Source of the DNA: Bacteroidales bacterium
Lineage (GTDB): Bacteria > Bacteroidota > Bacteroidia > Bacteroidales > UBA932
DNA length: 10,964 bases
Direction of reading: 5' to 3'
NCBI GenBank assembly: GCA_017651785.1
Contig: JAGCCD010000234.1
Location: forward strand, 1 to 10,964
In this document: piece by piece, positions 9,172-10,964 of the stretch
Layout: each line of letters begins with the position of its first letter
Position numbering within the stretch: position 1 is the stretch's first letter
Made by a program: the position numbers and the translations under genes
The notes under the pieces: model-generated
Databases searched by the model: none
What the model was told of the DNA's origin: nothing
The model's input: only the letters and a program-made list of their open reading frames with translations

Positions 9172-10351
9172 CGTATTTACCGTGACATAAGCGGTAAGAT
9201 AAACCGCTGCCGCAGGGACAGGGGTCGTCCGGGTAAACCGGGCGGACCCTGTTTGCATTGTCAAAGTACTTCATCAGTTCTTCGCTTATCTCCCCTCCCG
9301 CGTACTCCTCGAATTCGTTCTCGAAATAGCCGTCCGGCAGCGAGTACAGCATAAGGCCGGTTTCCTGTGCGCTATGGCCTTTGAGGAGCCACTTCGGCAC
9401 CCAGTTGGCGTATGTGATGATTATCTGGGCACACTCTACGAATTCCTCGTAAGACTCTATATCTGCGTCGCGGTGCGTGACGGGTGCAAGGAGAATGTCA
9501 AGATTATTGTCGTCGGGCTCGTACTGGGCGTTGATCCAGATGGAGTGCATGGCGAAATCGAGCTCGTCGCCCTCATATCCCACCTTGTAAAGCATAGCCC
9601 TGAGAGCCTTGCCCTGCGGAGAATCCTCACCGAACACGCAGAAAGGCGAATTGAGGCCGCAGGCCTTATACTCCTCTTGACTCAGACGCGCATAAGTGCG
9701 GACGCCCTTGTAGAGCTTGCGGCGTTTGCGCATCAGTTCTTCCAGATTCTCCACATCCGGCGAGACCATATAGGTTACGCCCTTGTATTCTTCCTGATAA
9801 AGCTTAAGGACAGGGCATCCGGTAAGACTTGCAGCGAAGGTCTTCATTTCCTCCACAGTGTCGAACCTGGCGAATATATAGTCTACGAAGGTGGTGAGAG
9901 GAATGATGCCAAAGGTGTGAAGCGCGCCCAGGGCAAGGCGTTCCACATCGAAGTCACCATTTGATTCTTTTCTCTTGATAACTTCGTCTATCTTGTCGTT
10001 AATCAGCGAGTAAAGCGCGCCGGGAATACTGGCGCCAACGAGGTCGGGATCTCCGGATTTGTCGAAATCGGCAAGGTGAAGGACCTCGGAAACCATAGGG
10101 TAATCGGACGGGATGAGGTCTACCTGCACGTCGGGGCCCGCCTTGCACAAACGGCTCAGAAGACGGAGGTCTCCCTCGAGCAGTGCGCCTAGCCAGCGCT
10201 CCGGATCTTCAGTGAAAAAGCTCGCAAGGGCCTTTACCAGGTCCTGCTTGCGATGCCCTCCTCTGCGGGGATATGCGCCGAAATAGTCGAGGGCCGCTTC
10301 GATTTCCTCGACCGGCCTTTCCATCAGTATATCTGTAAGCGATGCGTTCAC
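9164..10351 (-). CDS. SEC-C zinc-motif protein with SAP-like N-terminus
   Basis: A 395-residue protein from the GTG at 10351; an upstream TTG at 10360 would add three residues, and an ATG at 10324 would remove nine and cut a conserved-looking helix. GTG is preferred because the TTG lies inside a -7-like element. The last 20 residues hold a SEC-C motif, C-P-C-x8-C-H (PCPCGSG then LCHGK), the zinc-binding element known from the SecA C-terminus and many stand-alone proteins; in SecA it contacts SecB and ribosomes. The first ~50 residues (LTDILMERPVEEIEAALDYF, then HRKQDLVKALASFF) look like a SAP/Rho-N-like helix-extended-helix unit, which often binds nucleic acid; this is inferred from pattern only. 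The middle is alpha-rich and unrecognised. It lies 11 bp downstream of trmO on the same strand and converges with the acidic protein gene. Confidence 0.85.
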   Translation of the reverse strand: MNASLTDILMERPVEEIEAALDYFGAYPRRGGHRKQDLVKALASFFTEDPERWLGALLEGDLRLLSRLCKAGPDVQVDLIPSDYPMVSEVLHLADFDKSGDPDLVGASIPGALYSLINDKIDEVIKRKESNGDFDVERLALGALHTFGIIPLTTFVDYIFARFDTVEEMKTFAASLTGCPVLKLYQEEYKGVTYMVSPDVENLEELMRKRRKLYKGVRTYARLSQEEYKACGLNSPFCVFGEDSPQGKALRAMLYKVGYEGDELDFAMHSIWINAQYEPDDNNLDILLAPVTHRDADIESYEEFVECAQIIITYANWVPKWLLKGHSAQETGLMLYSLPDGYFENEFEEYAGGEISEELMKYFDNANRVRPVYPDDPCPCGSGLSYRLCHGKYVS

Positions 10352-10357
10352 GGGGTG

Positions 10358-10365
10358 CAAATTTA
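10358..10365 (-). promoter_or_regulatory. possible -7 element TAAATTTG before the SEC-C gene
   Basis: On the minus strand TAAATTTG matches TAnnTTTG. Its TAA is the trmO stop codon, and it ends 6 nt before the GTG start at 10351, the same spacing as at asd. No -33 box was recognised inside trmO. It helps decide against the TTG start, which lies within it. Confidence 0.35.
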
Positions 10366-10964
10366 GTATTTTTCGGCAGACACAACAAGCACTTTCTTCC
10401 CATCCACCTTGAACTTGACGTCCAGAGACTCAAAGAACATCCCGTACACGCGCTCCGGATCTGCCTGATACTGAGGCCGGGGATCAAGCTCCAACAGCCC
10501 GGAAACCGTCTCACGCTGCCTTTCATCCAGCACTGCGGCGGCCTCGGGAAGGAACTCCACGCTGAGCTTTTCCCAATTGACGGCGTCTACGAAGCCGCTT
10601 TTTGCATCGGGACGGCTGTCGGAATATGCGACATAAGGTTTGACGTCATAAACAGGTGTGCCGTCCGCCAGGTCTGCGCCGCTCACGTGCAGAACGCCAT
10701 CTTCAATGGACTCTATGCGCACGCACGAAAGTCCCAAGCCGTTGGGCCTGAAGGGCGATCGGGACGCGAAAACTCCCACGCGTTCGTTGCCGCCAAGCCG
10801 CGGCGGGCGCACAGTAAGCGTGTCCGAAGAATCCGGATTGAGGGAGAAGCCCCACAGAAGCCAGCAGTAGTCGAAGCCGTCCAGCCCCTTTACCGCAGAC
10901 GGACTGTCGTACGGCGGTACGAAACGCACCTCACCCTCCAGTGACGGAACGAGCCCGGCCTGCC
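10363..10964 (-). CDS. trmO: TrmO (TsaA family) tRNA m6t6A37 methyltransferase (5' end cut by window edge)
   Basis: TrmO uses S-adenosylmethionine to methylate N6 of t6A37 in tRNAs such as tRNA-Thr, giving m6t6A. The frame stays open to the right edge. Reading through it gives QAGLVPSLEGEVRF directly before VPPYDSPSAVKGLDGFDYCWLL, exactly the family's early region, so the GTG at 10929 is not the start and about 20-25 N-terminal residues lie outside the window. Other family landmarks are RLGGNERVGVFASRSPFRPNG-LGLS, which carries the cofactor-binding RxPxRPNxxGLS pattern, ADLADGTPVYDVKPYV (DGTP...DIKPY type) with AYSDS, and the C-terminal PRPQYQ segment. About 200 residues are visible, near the usual size of 230. 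It is likely co-transcribed with the SEC-C gene. Confidence 0.93.
   Translation of the reverse strand, partial: QAGLVPSLEGEVRFVPPYDSPSAVKGLDGFDYCWLLWGFSLNPDSSDTLTVRPPRLGGNERVGVFASRSPFRPNGLGLSCVRIESIEDGVLHVSGADLADGTPVYDVKPYVAYSDSRPDAKSGFVDAVNWEKLSVEFLPEAAAVLDERQRETVSGLLELDPRPQYQADPERVYGMFFESLDVKFKVDGKKVLVVSAEKY

Noticed and set aside
10363-10929. TrmO starting at the GTG at 10929
   Set aside because: The frame is open upstream to the window edge and encodes the conserved QAGLVP segment, so the true start lies beyond the window.

Overview
The window looks like a chromosomal housekeeping segment from a GC-rich member of the Bacteroidales (Bacteroidota). The evidence is the gene set (a DUF349 repeat protein, a lipoprotein-type glutaminyl cyclotransferase, TrmD, a ~334-residue aspartate-semialdehyde dehydrogenase, a ~750-residue Kef-type antiporter), the general lack of Shine-Dalgarno sequences, and repeated copies of the Bacteroidota -7 promoter element TAnnTTTG just ahead of start codons. 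Genus cannot be fixed from the sequence alone. There are no mobile elements, CRISPR arrays, tRNAs or rRNAs. Coding density is very high, and the longest gap without a gene is 278 bp.

Left part (1-2388, minus strand): a DUF349 repeat protein, cut by the left edge, and upstream of it a glutaminyl-peptide cyclotransferase lipoprotein. The cyclotransferase is divergent from trmD across a 49-bp gap that holds a -7 element for each direction. trmD (2438-3121) is followed by a 278-bp AT-rich gap. This gap holds the best promoter in the window (3174-3204) and, about 70 bp further on, a perfect 14-bp stem hairpin (3274-3305). Together they suggest an undescribed ~100-nt small RNA or a structured leader of the next gene.

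Centre (3400-7796, plus strand): asd, a Kef-type cation/proton antiporter and trpS form a tight run (0-bp and 8-bp gaps). After 68 bp comes a YpfJ-type membrane-anchored zinc metallopeptidase, then 2 bp later a small acidic protein of unknown function (7865-9171).

Right part (9164-10964, minus strand): trmO, cut by the right edge, is followed by a SEC-C zinc-motif protein. The SEC-C gene's end overlaps the end of the small acidic protein gene by 8 bp.

Three genes act on tRNA: TrmD makes m1G37, TrmO makes m6t6A37 and TrpS charges tRNA-Trp. Asd supplies the branch-point intermediate for lysine/diaminopimelate, threonine and methionine. Otherwise this is a mixed housekeeping neighbourhood, not a dedicated system. 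The points most worth a second look are the sRNA/leader candidate, the repeated placement of TAnnTTTG 3-6 nt before start codons (possible leaderless mRNAs), and a cysteine-free YpfJ-family peptidase coupled to an unknown acidic partner.
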